Of a stretch of 57,698 nucleotides of DNA, positions 9,693-17,894 are shown piece after piece. The DNA is from DAIMZM01 sp036733985 (lineage in GTDB: Bacteria > Bacillota > Dehalobacteriia > UBA4068), in the NCBI GenBank assembly GCA_036733985.1, contig DAIMZM010000002.1, positions 1-57,698 on the forward strand. The letters run 5' to 3'. Positions within the stretch are counted from its first letter, which is position 1. Every line of letters starts with the position of its first letter. Under the pieces are notes generated by a model. That model was not told where the DNA came from, did not search any database, and saw nothing but the letters and a program-made list of their open reading frames with translations. The translations under genes and the position numbers were made by a program.

Positions 9693-10643
9693 CTACCTTT
9701 CTATTCTTGTTAATCCGGAGCAGGCCAGGATTTCCAGGCCCTGAGCTTGCAGGCGGTCCAGGAACAGGTTCACGCCCAGGCAATCCGAGGGCATATGCCC
9801 GGCGATGACCACGTTCAAATGGGCTTCCTTGGCCACTTCCAGAATTTCTTTGCCCGCATGCATGCAAAGAACCGTGCCCACATGGGCTTCGCTGACCAGC
9901 TTATAGTATTCCTTGGGCCCGCCGGTGCCGCCGGTCATATCCACCAGCACTTTGCCGGCGCTGCGGCCCTCGGCCCCGGATACCACCTGGGGATGATTAT
10001 TGTTGCGGCAGGCAGCGGCGTATTCGGGGATGGTTTTGAGCAGCTTTATCACATCCCCCACGGTTTCCGGCTGCTCCGCTGCCATCAGGCAGGTCAGGAA
10101 ATCCACCACCAAATTATCGCAGGGGGTATGCACGCAAAGCATGGGCAGGTTCAGCAGCCGGGCCGCGTCCACGCCCCGTTGATAATTGGTCACGCCCACG
10201 CTGGTATCCACTTCTTTGGCCCGCCCCTCCATCAGGGCTTCCGCCACATTCAGCTGCACGCCGCAGGCGGAAAGGACGGCAGGTTGCATCTGCATCACTT
10301 CCGGCAAATTCAGCAGGGCCCGGCCTTCGGGATGATGGGCCAGCACCAGGTCGATCCCGGCGCCCCGCTCGTTCAGCCGGTCTGCCAGCAGCAGCTCGCC
10401 GATTTCCATATCAATACCGGCGATCAGCCGCCTGACCTCCAGCTCCGCGTCGCCGTTTAAGATCCGGGTATCCCCGTAGGGGTTGATCAGCTTATCTTGG
10501 TCGAAAAAGGGTTTGTCCGCCTCGGCCAGGGCTTCGTAGGCCTTTTTGGCCCGGGCCAGATCCTTCAGGGCCTTTTCCCGTCCCCGGGGATCATGATCCG
10601 CGCCCAGATCGATGGCCAGCTGATAAATGTCTTTTAGTTTCAT
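9693..10643 (-). CDS. Nif3-like dinuclear metal centre protein
   Basis: 316 residues related to the NGG1p-interacting factor 3 (Nif3/DUF34) family as found in Peptococcaceae-like Clostridia. LAHHPEG supplies paired histidines, and HTPCDNLVV and IAGHMPSDCLGVN contribute further likely metal ligands. Bacterial Nif3 proteins bind two metal ions; GTP cyclohydrolase-like or nucleotide hydrolysis has been proposed, but the role is unsettled. A GGAGG lies seven bases before the ATG. It is close-packed between zapA (15 bp) and the U32 gene (8 bp). The family call is solid; the function is open. Confidence 0.82.
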   Translation of the reverse strand: MKLKDIYQLAIDLGADHDPRGREKALKDLARAKKAYEALAEADKPFFDQDKLINPYGDTRILNGDAELEVRRLIAGIDMEIGELLLADRLNERGAGIDLVLAHHPEGRALLNLPEVMQMQPAVLSACGVQLNVAEALMEGRAKEVDTSVGVTNYQRGVDAARLLNLPMLCVHTPCDNLVVDFLTCLMAAEQPETVGDVIKLLKTIPEYAAACRNNNHPQVVSGAEGRSAGKVLVDMTGGTGGPKEYYKLVSEAHVGTVLCMHAGKEILEVAKEAHLNVVIAGHMPSDCLGVNLFLDRLQAQGLEILACSGLTRIER

Positions 10644-10658
10644 CCGATCCCTCCGTTA

Positions 10659-10934
10659 TTATTTTCCTTGACTGAACAGGTCGCCGCCGCCAATGCCCGC
10701 TTCCAGCAGCAGCTCGGCATATTCCGCCTTCATGGTCAGCAGCTCCTCGGCCAGCTGCAGTGCAGCCAGGGTGGAGGCGCGCATGCTGGAATAGGCCGGG
10801 GCCAGGCGCCGTATCTCCTTGATCTTTTGTTCCACCATCCCCACGATGGTCTCCAACTGCTCCCGGCTTTTATCGCCCCGGAGCACATAATCCACGCCGT
10901 CCATCCGGAACTGAATGCTGTTATCCCTGGCCAT
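10659..10934 (-). CDS. zapA: Cell division protein ZapA
   Basis: 91 residues. ZapA cross-links FtsZ protofilaments and stabilises the Z ring. The N-terminal globular part has VDYVLRGDKSREQLETIVG, followed by a long helix (IKEIRRLAPAYS through AELLLEAG) that forms the family's coiled-coil dimer. The start at 10934 is set by AAGGAGGAAACTGCT immediately upstream; an in-frame Met seven codons earlier has no such site. Location after pheT and before MutS2 is a common Firmicutes arrangement. Confidence 0.92.
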   Translation of the reverse strand: MARDNSIQFRMDGVDYVLRGDKSREQLETIVGMVEQKIKEIRRLAPAYSSMRASTLAALQLAEELLTMKAEYAELLLEAGIGGGDLFSQGK

Positions 10935-10957
10935 AGCAGTTTCCTCCTTGCGCACTT

Positions 10958-10971
10958 TTGACAGCTGTCAA
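10958..10971. repeat. 14-bp perfect palindrome upstream of zapA
   Basis: TTGACAGCTGTCAA, perfectly self-complementary, in the 66-bp pheT-zapA spacer just before the zapA ribosome site. It may be an operator or a short RNA stem. One arm resembles a -35 box, but no convincing -10 follows. Confidence 0.35.
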
Positions 10972-11000
10972 CAAATCTGCGCCTGGGCAATTGAAGGCCG

Positions 11001-13436
11001 CTAGCGCAGCTTATAGCCGTATTTATCCGCCAGGACCGCCTGGATATCGGCAAAGGCCCTGTCCACTTCCTGGTCGGTCAGGGTGCGGTCCTCAGCCCGG
11101 AAAGAGAGGGCAAAGGCCAGGGAGCGAAACCCCGGCTGGATGGGGGGCCGATCGTAAAGGTCGAAAAGCCGGGCGGATTCCAGATCCGCCCCGCCGGCCT
11201 CGCTGATGGCGGCCAGGATGGCGGCAGCGTCGATATCCGCCGGGCCGATCACCGCGATATCCCGGGTGGAAGCCGGATACCGGGGCAGGCCATGGGGCTT
11301 ATTGCCCTGTTCCAGGGCTGCCAGCAGCAGGGGTTCCACCGCCAGCTCCGCCACAATCACCCGGCCGGTCAAATCATAAGCCCGGGCAGCCTCCGGATGC
11401 AGCTCGCCCAGGACGCCGATGGTTAAATTGTTCAGGCGGATCTCCCCGCTGCGGCCGGGATGGAGATAATCTTCCCGGCTGCGGCTGAAGCTGAACGCCG
11501 GCAGGCCCAATAGCTTGCCCAGGGCTTCCAGCAGGCCCTTCATGGTGAAGAAATCATATTCAGACCCCTTGGCCAGCCATTGTTGGCTGGGCGCGCCGGC
11601 CAGCAGCAGGCTTAAGGTGAGAATTTCCGCGGGCTGCTGGCTATTGGCCTGCTCCGGGGCTGGGATGAAGACCCGGCCGGTTTCGAAAAGGCGCAGGTCC
11701 AGATTACGGCGGCTCTGATTCCGGGCCGCGGTATGCAGCAGGCCGGGCAGCAGGGTTTGCCGCATTACGCTTTGCTCTTCGGAAAGAGGATTGCTGATGG
11801 TCAGGTTCCGCCGCCAGGGATGGTCAGGGGCAAGGCCCAGGCGATCCCCTTCCTTAGGGCTGATGAAGCTGTAATTCACCGTCTCGTTCAGGCCTAAGCC
11901 GGCGCAGTAAGACTTCAAATCCAGCAGCAGTTTTTGCCGCTGGCTGCGGCCGCCCCGGTTGGCGCTGGCCGGGATGGTGGCGGGAATCTGGTCGTAGCCC
12001 TTGATCCGGGCCACTTCCTCAATCAAATCCACCTCGTAAACGATATCCTGGCGGTAAGAGGGCGCGCTAACCAGGAGATCCCCCCGGAAATCCTCATAGG
12101 GGAAGGCCAGGGCTTCCAGCACCTGCCGGATCTCCGCCGGGGAGAACGCCGTGCCCAGGATCTCGTTGACCCGGGCCGGGCGGAGGATGATCTTTTTCTC
12201 GCCAAAACCCGCCCCGTAGCGGGAGGCCCGGGCGTCCACACAGCCCTGGTCAGCCTGGCCGCCGCAGTAGGCCACCAAAAGCTGGGCGGCCCGCCGTGCA
12301 GCCAGGTCGCAGCCGGCAGGGTCTACGCCTTTTTCAAAGCGCTGGGAAGATTCGGAGGGGATGCCCAGCCGCCGGGCTGTGCGGCGGATATGGGGCGGGT
12401 CAAAGCAGGCCGCCTCAATGAGGATATTCCGGGTCTCCTTGGTCACTTCGGTATCCAGGCCGCCCATGACCCCGGCGATGCAGACCGGGCCTGCCCCGTC
12501 GCAGATCAGGATCTCTTCGCCGCTGAATACCCGGTCCTTGCCGTCCAGGGTCCGCATTTTTTCGCCAACCCCGGCGGCCCGCACCCGGATCTGCTGGCCC
12601 CGCAGCTTGTCATAATCAAAAGTATGCAGGGGCTGGTTCATTTCCAGCATCACGAAATTGCTGATATCCACCACATTGTTGATGGGCCGCATCCCCGCCG
12701 CCAGTAGGCAGTGCTGCATCCAGAGGGGGGAGGGGCCGATTTTCACGTCACGGACGATGCGCCCCACATAGCGGGAGCAGAGACTGTCGTCCAGAATGGC
12801 GATGTCAATAGCGTCCTGAACCGGCCCGCCCAGCTCCGGATAGGACAGCTCCGGCAGCTTGACTTTTGCGCCGGTGAGGGCCGCCGCTTCCCTGGCCAGA
12901 TTGGTCATGCCCAGGCAATCGCTGCGGTTGGGCGTCAGCTCGATCAGCAGCACGGTATCAGCCAGGCCCAAAGCCTCCGCCAGATCTTGGCCCAGGGGCG
13001 CTTGCCCGGCGGGGAAATAATCATCCAGCACCCAGATGCCGCTATGGTCTTCGGAAAGGCCCAGTTCCCTCTGGGAGCAGATCATGCCCTGGCTCAAATG
13101 GCCGAAGGTTTTCCGGGCCGTGATCTTAAAGCCCCCGGGCAGCTCCGCCCCTACCTTGGCGCAGGCCACGATTTGCCCCGCCGCCGCATTGGGCGCGCCG
13201 CAGATCACGGAAAGGGGTTCCCCTTGGCCAATATCCACGCTGAGCAGCTGCAAATGGTCGCTGCCCTTTACCGGCTCGGCGGTGAGCACTTTCGCCACCA
13301 CCACATTGCTGAAATACCGGCCCCGCTGGATGATCTCGTCCAGCTCCAGGCCGGCAAAGGTCAGGCGCCGGGCCAATTCTTCGGCGCTAATGGGCAGTTC
13401 CACATATTTTTTCAGCCAATTATACGAAACCAGCAT
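11001..13436 (-). CDS. pheT: Phenylalanine-tRNA ligase beta subunit
   Basis: 811 residues, the usual PheT length. The start MLVSYNWLKKYVELP is the family's. A tRNA-binding OB-fold (about 40-150) precedes the B3/B4 editing domain and the B5 domain (IRRTARRLGIPSESSQRFEKGVDP), with a C-terminal FDX-ACB anticodon domain (YPASTRDIAVIG to the end). It forms the alpha2-beta2 enzyme with PheS, which is encoded 54 bp upstream. No anomaly seen. Confidence 0.97.
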   Translation of the reverse strand: MLVSYNWLKKYVELPISAEELARRLTFAGLELDEIIQRGRYFSNVVVAKVLTAEPVKGSDHLQLLSVDIGQGEPLSVICGAPNAAAGQIVACAKVGAELPGGFKITARKTFGHLSQGMICSQRELGLSEDHSGIWVLDDYFPAGQAPLGQDLAEALGLADTVLLIELTPNRSDCLGMTNLAREAAALTGAKVKLPELSYPELGGPVQDAIDIAILDDSLCSRYVGRIVRDVKIGPSPLWMQHCLLAAGMRPINNVVDISNFVMLEMNQPLHTFDYDKLRGQQIRVRAAGVGEKMRTLDGKDRVFSGEEILICDGAGPVCIAGVMGGLDTEVTKETRNILIEAACFDPPHIRRTARRLGIPSESSQRFEKGVDPAGCDLAARRAAQLLVAYCGGQADQGCVDARASRYGAGFGEKKIILRPARVNEILGTAFSPAEIRQVLEALAFPYEDFRGDLLVSAPSYRQDIVYEVDLIEEVARIKGYDQIPATIPASANRGGRSQRQKLLLDLKSYCAGLGLNETVNYSFISPKEGDRLGLAPDHPWRRNLTISNPLSEEQSVMRQTLLPGLLHTAARNQSRRNLDLRLFETGRVFIPAPEQANSQQPAEILTLSLLLAGAPSQQWLAKGSEYDFFTMKGLLEALGKLLGLPAFSFSRSREDYLHPGRSGEIRLNNLTIGVLGELHPEAARAYDLTGRVIVAELAVEPLLLAALEQGNKPHGLPRYPASTRDIAVIGPADIDAAAILAAISEAGGADLESARLFDLYDRPPIQPGFRSLAFALSFRAEDRTLTDQEVDRAFADIQAVLADKYGYKLR

Positions 13437-13490
13437 CTTTTTTCCTCCACCTGATTAATATCGTCAAAATTGCGCCGCTTAAAACCCGGC

Positions 13491-14513
13491 CTAAAACCCG
13501 GCTAAAAAGCGGATATCGTTATCAAACAGCAGGCGCATGTCGGTGATGCCGTATTTCAGCATAGCCACCCGCTCCACGCCCATGCCAAAGGCAAAGCCGC
13601 TGCAAGCCTCCGGGTCATAACCGGACATCTCCAGCACCTTGGGGTTCACCTGGCCGGAACCTAAAATCTCGATCCAGCCGCTGCCCTTGCAAAGGCGGCA
13701 GCCGGCGCCGCCGCAGTTGAAGCAGGAGATATCCACTTCCGCCGAAGGCTCGGTGAACGGGAAATAGCTGGGGCGGAGGCGGATTTCCCGCTCCTCGCCG
13801 AACATGCTCCGGGCAAAAGCCAGCAGCGTGCCCCGGAGATCGGCAAAGGTGACCCTTTTATCGATGAGCAAGCCCTCCACCTGGTGAAACATGGGGGAAT
13901 GAGTGGCGTCGTCGTCCCGGCGGTAGACCACGCCGGGGGAGATGATTTTTACCGGCAATGCCCCCTGCATGGCCTCCATGGTGCGCACCTGCACCGGGGA
14001 GGTATGGGTGCGCAGCACCATCTTGTCGCTGAAATAAAAGCTGTCCTGCATATCCCGGGCCGGATGCTCCGCCGGGATATTCAGGGCCTCAAAGTTGTAA
14101 TAATCATATTCCACCTGGGGCCCCTCGGCAATTTGATAACCCAGGCTGATAAAAATATCCTCGATCTGCTCCTGCACCTGGGAGAGGATATGCAGCCGGC
14201 CCAGCAAAGGCCCTTGGCCGGGCAGGGTGATATCAATGGCTTCCGCCGCCAGCCGGGCCTGCTGTTCCGCTTGGCCCAGCGCCGCCCCTTTGGCAGCCAG
14301 GGCCGCTTCCACCGCGTCCTTGGCCTGGTTCACCAACCCGCCGAACAGAGGCCGCTCCGCCGGATCCAGCTGGCCCATCATCCGGGACAGGCTGGTGATT
14401 TCGCCCTTTTTGCCCAGGTAGGCGACTTTCAGCTCCGTCAGCCTGGCCCCGTCGGTTGCTTGGCTGATTGCCGCCAGGGCCCGGGCCTGAATTTCCAACA
14501 ACTGTTGCTGCAT
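13491..14513 (-). CDS. pheS: Phenylalanine-tRNA ligase alpha subunit
   Basis: 340 residues. It has an N-terminal coiled-coil arm and a class II synthetase core, with a motif 2 region near FRRDDDATHSPMFHQVEG and motif 3 GMGVERVAMLKYGI close to the end. FNCGGAGCRLCKGSGW is the cysteine-containing segment common in bacterial PheS. Start 14513 is chosen because GGAGG lies eight bases upstream; an in-frame Met ten codons earlier lacks a ribosome site. Together with pheT it makes Phe-tRNA. The leader carries yqzL and a hairpin rather than a recognisable T-box. Confidence 0.97.
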   Translation of the reverse strand: MQQQLLEIQARALAAISQATDGARLTELKVAYLGKKGEITSLSRMMGQLDPAERPLFGGLVNQAKDAVEAALAAKGAALGQAEQQARLAAEAIDITLPGQGPLLGRLHILSQVQEQIEDIFISLGYQIAEGPQVEYDYYNFEALNIPAEHPARDMQDSFYFSDKMVLRTHTSPVQVRTMEAMQGALPVKIISPGVVYRRDDDATHSPMFHQVEGLLIDKRVTFADLRGTLLAFARSMFGEEREIRLRPSYFPFTEPSAEVDISCFNCGGAGCRLCKGSGWIEILGSGQVNPKVLEMSGYDPEACSGFAFGMGVERVAMLKYGITDMRLLFDNDIRFLAGF

Positions 14514-14599
14514 AGCGATATCCTCCATTTTAATAATTGGCATTTTTTCAATAAATTTAGGAAAGCGTGTCTGATTTCAAAGCGCGTATAATTGGAAAA

Positions 14600-14627
14600 T
14601 GCCCTTCATCCGCGGGGACGAAAGGCA
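14600..14627 (-). terminator. Strong hairpin between yqzL and pheS (attenuator-like)
   Basis: On the minus strand a 12-bp stem (TGCCTTTCGTCC with GGATGAAGGGCA, two G-U pairs, CCGC loop) is followed by TTTTCC. The short U run makes it a weak intrinsic terminator or attenuator in the pheS leader. No competing antiterminator was identified. Confidence 0.5.
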
Positions 14628-14660
14628 TAGTCTGTCACATATAGCATCCCTGTACCGGCA

Positions 14661-14753
14661 TTATTGCAGTATCATCCTGCGGTAGATAATATATATGGCT
14701 ACGGAACCGGTCTGCTCAAAGATTTTCCAAAAAGCCTCGGCATTTGGTTGCAT
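14661..14753 (-). CDS. yqzL: YqzL-family small protein
   Basis: A 30-codon gene in the pheS leader. The product carries FWKIFEQTGSV followed by YIIYRR, the signature of the YqzL family (FWKxFExTGSxxAYLLY in Clostridia; PF14006 as I recall). The role of YqzL is unknown. The ATG at 14753 has GAAAGG about nine bases upstream, and the reading frame ends at TAA. It lies 52 bp after a good promoter and 147 bp before pheS, so it is probably the first gene of the pheST transcript. It is shorter than Bacillus YqzL, as expected for clostridial forms. Confidence 0.75.
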   Translation of the reverse strand: MQPNAEAFWKIFEQTGSVAIYIIYRRMILQ

Positions 14754-14804
14754 CAGCTCACGACCTTTCGCTTATCCCGGCAGGGTATGATATTACATAT
14801 GTGC

Positions 14805-14833
14805 ATTATAGCATGGTTTTTCGTCAAGAGCAA
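14805..14833 (-). promoter_or_regulatory. Sigma-A-type promoter for yqzL-pheST
   Basis: Minus strand TTGCTC, 17-bp spacer, TATAAT (14810-14805). It lies just after the methyltransferase stop codon, so yqzL-pheS-pheT can be transcribed independently. Predicted start near 14798. Confidence 0.65.
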
Positions 14834-14847
14834 GGTGGTAAAACGCA

Positions 14848-15651
14848 TTATTTGCCGGGGTGGAAAAAATAACTATAATAAAGCAGGATCGCCCCGGCTG
14901 TTGCCACATTCAGGGATTCCGCGTCCGGCCGCATGGGCAAACGCAGCACCTGATCCGCCTCTGCCAGCCAAAAAGGGGCCGCCCCCGCCGCTTCTGAGCC
15001 CAGCACCCAGAGATGGGGCTGATCCAGGGCCAATTTTGCTTCCCGGATATCCCGGCCCTGGGCCGCGGCCACATAAACAGCCAGGCGCAGCTCCCGGCAT
15101 AAAGCCAGAGCCTGATCTGGGCTTTCCGCCCGGTAGAGGGGCAGCTTGAAGCAGGCGCCCATGGCGGCCCGCAGCACCTTCGGGTTATAGATATCCGCGC
15201 TTTCCGGGGACAGCCATAAGCCCCCGGCATTGGCCGCGTGGGCGGTGCGGATCAGGGTGCCCAGGTTTCCCGGATCCCGGATATCGTCGGCATAGACGAA
15301 ACAGGGTTGTTCCGGCAGCAGCCGGGGCAAGACCGACGGCGGGATGGGGGCCAGCAGGGCCACGCCCTGGGGATGCCCGGTGGCGGAAACGGCGGCGAAC
15401 AGGCTGTCGCTGATCCGGGCCGCGGGCGCGTCCAGCCCCTCCAGCCGCCGGGCCAGGGCCTGGATCCGGGGATCGTCCAGGGCGCTCTCGCTGAAGAGGG
15501 CGTAAAGGGGCTCCACCCCCTGATCCAGTGCTTCCTCCGCCAGGCGCAAGCCCTCCGCCAGGAAGCAGCCGTGGGCCAGCCGGCCTTTTTTCTCCCGGAC
15601 AGCCCGGGCCATTTTCAGGTATTGATTATCTTTGGAGGTGATGATCTGCAC
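14848..15651 (-). CDS. TrmH/SpoU-family RNA 2'-O-methyltransferase
   Basis: 267 residues. An N-terminal substrate-binding domain (SpoU_sub_bind-like) is followed by a SPOUT methyltransferase domain with motif 1 DPGNLGTLIRTA, motif 2 VLGSEAAG and motif 3 SLNVATAGAILLY, the trefoil-knot SAM site. Similar to Bacillus YsgA, which also neighbours pheS; the target is probably rRNA. It begins with GTG, preceded by AAGGA. The product is complete. A terminator separates it from rplT upstream. Confidence 0.9.
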   Translation of the reverse strand: MQIITSKDNQYLKMARAVREKKGRLAHGCFLAEGLRLAEEALDQGVEPLYALFSESALDDPRIQALARRLEGLDAPAARISDSLFAAVSATGHPQGVALLAPIPPSVLPRLLPEQPCFVYADDIRDPGNLGTLIRTAHAANAGGLWLSPESADIYNPKVLRAAMGACFKLPLYRAESPDQALALCRELRLAVYVAAAQGRDIREAKLALDQPHLWVLGSEAAGAAPFWLAEADQVLRLPMRPDAESLNVATAGAILLYYSYFFHPGK

Positions 15652-15680
15652 GGACGGATTCCTTATGCCAGGCTGGCTGG

Positions 15681-15712
15681 AAAAAAACCGGCCTTTGCTA
15701 AAAAGGCCGGTT
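15681..15712 (-). terminator. Intrinsic terminator of infC-rpmI-rplT
   Basis: Minus-strand stem ACCGGCCTTT/AAAGGCCGGT with loop TTAGC, followed by seven U. It lies 12 bp after the rplT stop. Confidence 0.9.
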
Positions 15713-15723
15713 GGGGGCGGGGG

Positions 15724-16077
15724 TTACAGATTCGCTTTGGCAAGATCGGTATATTGGCTGAAAGCGGCGGCGTCGTTCACCGCCAGCTCCGCCAGGATTT
15801 TGCGGTCCACAGCCACGCCGGCGTTTTTCAAACCGTGGATCATGGTGCTGTAGCTCATGCCGTTGCTGCGGGCGGCAGCGTTGATGCGGGCGATCCACAG
15901 CTTGCGGAAATCGCTTTTCTTCTTCCGCCGGTGAGCGAAGGAATAATACATGGAATGGAGCAGCTGCTCATTGGCTACCCGGTAGAGCTTGGAATTGGAA
16001 GCGCGGTAGCCCTTCGTCAGCTTCAGAACTTTTTTATGCCGCGCGTGGCGGGTCATGCCTCGTTTAACTCTGGTCAT
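15724..16077 (-). CDS. rplT: Ribosomal protein bL20
   Basis: 117 residues, standard L20: basic N-terminal extension (RVKRGMTRHARHKK) and conserved FAHRRKKKSDFRKLWIARI. It builds the 50S subunit early in assembly and, in Firmicutes, can repress its own operon by binding the infC leader. Last gene of infC-rpmI-rplT. Confidence 0.98.
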   Translation of the reverse strand: MTRVKRGMTRHARHKKVLKLTKGYRASNSKLYRVANEQLLHSMYYSFAHRRKKKSDFRKLWIARINAAARSNGMSYSTMIHGLKNAGVAVDRKILAELAVNDAAAFSQYTDLAKANL

Positions 16078-16121
16078 TTTATTTTCTCCTTTTAGTCGCT
16101 GGTTTCATACCCGCCGCGTCT

Positions 16122-16319
16122 TTAAGCGTAGGGCAGCAGTTTGCGCATCTGTTTTTCCTCAGCCGCTACGAGCACGGCGGATTGGCGCAGCATGCGCTTA
16201 CGCTTAGCGGTTTTGCTGTTCAGCTTATGGCTGCAATAAGCGTGGTGGCGCTTGAATTTACCGCTGCCGGTCACTTTGATTCTTTTGGCGGCGCCGCGAT
16301 GGGTTTTCATTTTAGGCAT
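16122..16319 (-). CDS. rpmI: Ribosomal protein bL35
   Basis: 65 residues, typical L35: starts PKMKTHRGAAKRIKVTG, with a lysine-rich C-terminal half (KTAKRKRMLR). 50S subunit protein. GAGGG lies upstream of the ATG. Middle gene of the L20 operon, 30 bp after infC. Confidence 0.98.
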   Translation of the reverse strand: MPKMKTHRGAAKRIKVTGSGKFKRHHAYCSHKLNSKTAKRKRMLRQSAVLVAAEEKQMRKLLPYA

Positions 16320-16349
16320 TGTTTTCCCTCTTTTCTAGATTCTGTTCGG

Positions 16350-16859
16350 TTATTTGTTGGCCTTAGGCGCGAAGATAGCAGTCATATTCTTACCTTCCAC
16401 CTTGGGGGCCTTTTCCTGCACAGCTATTTCCTCCACCCGTTCCGCCATTCTTTTCAGCAGAACGCGGCCCAGCTCCGGATGGGTGATCTCCCGGCCCCGG
16501 AACATCACGGTAGCCTTAACCTTATCGCCGTCGGCTAAAAAGCGCTCGGCGTTTTTCACTTTGGTTTCAAAATCATGCTCCTCGATATTGGGGCGGAACT
16601 TGACTTCTTTGATCTGGATGACGCGCTGGTTTTTCCGCGCTTCTTTTTCCCGCTTCAATTGCTCGAAGCGGTATTTGCCATAATCCATGACCCGGCATAC
16701 CGGCGGCTTGGCATTGGGGGATATTTCCACCAGATCCAGTCCTTTTTCCACCGCGTGGGCCAGGGCGTCCCGGAAGGGCAGGATGATGTTTTCTTCCCCC
16801 TCTTCCACCAGGCGCACCTCAGCGGCTCTGATTTCTTCATTGATACGTAATTCTTTGAT
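16350..16859 (-). CDS. infC: Translation initiation factor IF-3
   Basis: 169 residues. IF-3 keeps 30S subunits free and proofreads initiator tRNA and start codons. Conserved RINEEIRAAEVRL opens the N domain; VKFRPNIEEHDFETK and VMFRGREITHPELG lie in the C domain. No ATG exists in the right place. The best start is ATC at 16859, nine bases after GGAGG, giving IKELRINEEI. This fits the widespread use of rare start codons (ATT/ATC) by infC for self-repression. A start at the later GTG 16817 would delete conserved residues. Confidence 0.93.
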   Translation of the reverse strand: MKELRINEEIRAAEVRLVEEGEENIILPFRDALAHAVEKGLDLVEISPNAKPPVCRVMDYGKYRFEQLKREKEARKNQRVIQIKEVKFRPNIEEHDFETKVKNAERFLADGDKVKATVMFRGREITHPELGRVLLKRMAERVEEIAVQEKAPKVEGKNMTAIFAPKANK

Positions 16860-16912
16860 TCGACCTCACCTCCGTAAAGCGCATGCTTGCTCAATAGATA
16901 CCAAATAAATGT

Positions 16913-17027
16913 AAAAAAGCGGCCGCAAAAGGCCGCGCATACACAAATATCCGGAAGATAGTTGGTACAAACCCGTGCGCTGGATTGCCCACAGGTGAGA
17001 AGCGGCAGCTTCTGCTTAATCTTTAAC
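16913..17027 (-). ncRNA. L20-type ribosomal protein leader with attenuator
   Basis: The untranslated leader of infC-rpmI-rplT runs from the promoter to about 16913. It contains AGAAGCTGCCGCTTCT-type pairing, then a terminator stem GCGGCC/GGCCGC followed by six U (16936-16913), just ahead of the infC ribosome site. In Firmicutes this position holds the L20 leader, where L20 binding promotes termination. Assigned from position and architecture; I did not verify the covariance-model consensus. Confidence 0.7.
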
Positions 17028-17033
17028 AACAGA

Positions 17034-17062
17034 ATTATAGCAATCATTACGAAACTTGTCAA
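17034..17062 (-). promoter_or_regulatory. Promoter of infC-rpmI-rplT
   Basis: Minus strand TTGACA (17062-17057), 17-bp spacer, TATAAT (17039-17034), a consensus sigma-A promoter. It faces away from ytxC. Confidence 0.88.
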
Positions 17063-17097
17063 GGATATTTTTCCCCGGCCCAGCATATCATAGCAAC

Positions 17098-17859
17098 ATG
17101 TTGGAAATCATCATGCCAAACCACTATTGCCAGGATTTTTTGGCCGCTGCCAGCCGCTATGCCAGGCGGCCGGTGGCCATCCGTTTGCTGCCGGACCGCC
17201 TGCGGATCATTGGCATGCGGCCGGAACATCTGGGCCTGTCCCTGGTCTCCAGCGCCTTCCGCCGCTATGAGCAGGAACAGCTGGCCCTGCTGCTTAAGCG
17301 TTATTACCGCTGCTTTAACGAGGCGGAAAACAGCCGCATCCTGGAACTGGCCCAAGGTTTGCTGCAGGAGGAACCCTGCCGGGGCCGGGCTTACAGCGGG
17401 CCTAAGCGGGAAGCCCTGCTCGCCGATTTGCTGGCCCGGGAGCTGATTGCCGGGCCGGTGGACTTTGTGGGCTTCTGCCGCTTCCGCCTGGACGGCTACC
17501 GGGAATATCTGCGCTATATCCTGACCCTGGCCGCCGACGAGTTCCTGGGCGAGCAGGAGCAGGCGGAATACCTGGCCCTGCTCCGGGCCGCCGCACTGCC
17601 GGCCAAGGGCAGCCCGGCGCTGCATTTGTTTTTCAGCCCCGGCGCCCGCTTCCGCCTCTGGCAGGAAAGCGCCGATGGGGTACGGGATCTGGAGGGCGGC
17701 TGGTATAATGAAGAAATCCTGCTCAGCAATTTGATCGCCCTCCGGCCCAGCCGCCTGGTGCTCCATGATCCGAAGCTGGCCCTGGGTAATTTGCCGGCAA
17801 CGCTTAAGGAAATTTTTGGCCAAAGGCTGGAAGTTGGCCCGCCCATGGAACAGGGTTGA
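17098..17859 (+). CDS. ytxC: Putative sporulation protein YtxC
   Basis: 253 residues if started at 17098 (MLEIIMPNHY). The C-terminal part (NEEILLSNLIALRPSRLVLHD, then LKEIFGQRLEV) matches the conserved end of the YtxC family of sporulation-associated proteins, often encoded beside thrS or infC in Clostridia. Molecular function is unknown. No clear ribosome site precedes the ATG, and Met at residue 6 is an alternative. It is divergent from infC and its stop overlaps the thrS promoter. Slightly shorter than Bacillus YtxC. Confidence 0.72.
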   Translation: MLEIIMPNHYCQDFLAAASRYARRPVAIRLLPDRLRIIGMRPEHLGLSLVSSAFRRYEQEQLALLLKRYYRCFNEAENSRILELAQGLLQEEPCRGRAYSGPKREALLADLLARELIAGPVDFVGFCRFRLDGYREYLRYILTLAADEFLGEQEQAEYLALLRAAALPAKGSPALHLFFSPGARFRLWQESADGVRDLEGGWYNEEILLSNLIALRPSRLVLHDPKLALGNLPATLKEIFGQRLEVGPPMEQG

Positions 17860-17884
17860 CAAAATCCCCGCCAGATGCTAAAAT
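17856..17884 (+). promoter_or_regulatory. Promoter of thrS
   Basis: TTGACA (17856-17861), 17-bp spacer, TAAAAT (17879-17884). The -35 overlaps the last codon and stop of ytxC. Confidence 0.85.
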
Positions 17885-17894
17885 GGCTTTAAAT

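Noticed and set aside
9684..9867. Longer N terminus for the U32 protein
   Set aside because: It would overlap the nif3-like gene out of frame and has low-complexity sequence unlike the family; ATG 9684 has a ribosome site.
14514..14800. Phe T-box upstream of pheS
   Set aside because: No T-box core of the GGGTGGNACC type on the minus strand; the space is explained by yqzL and one hairpin.
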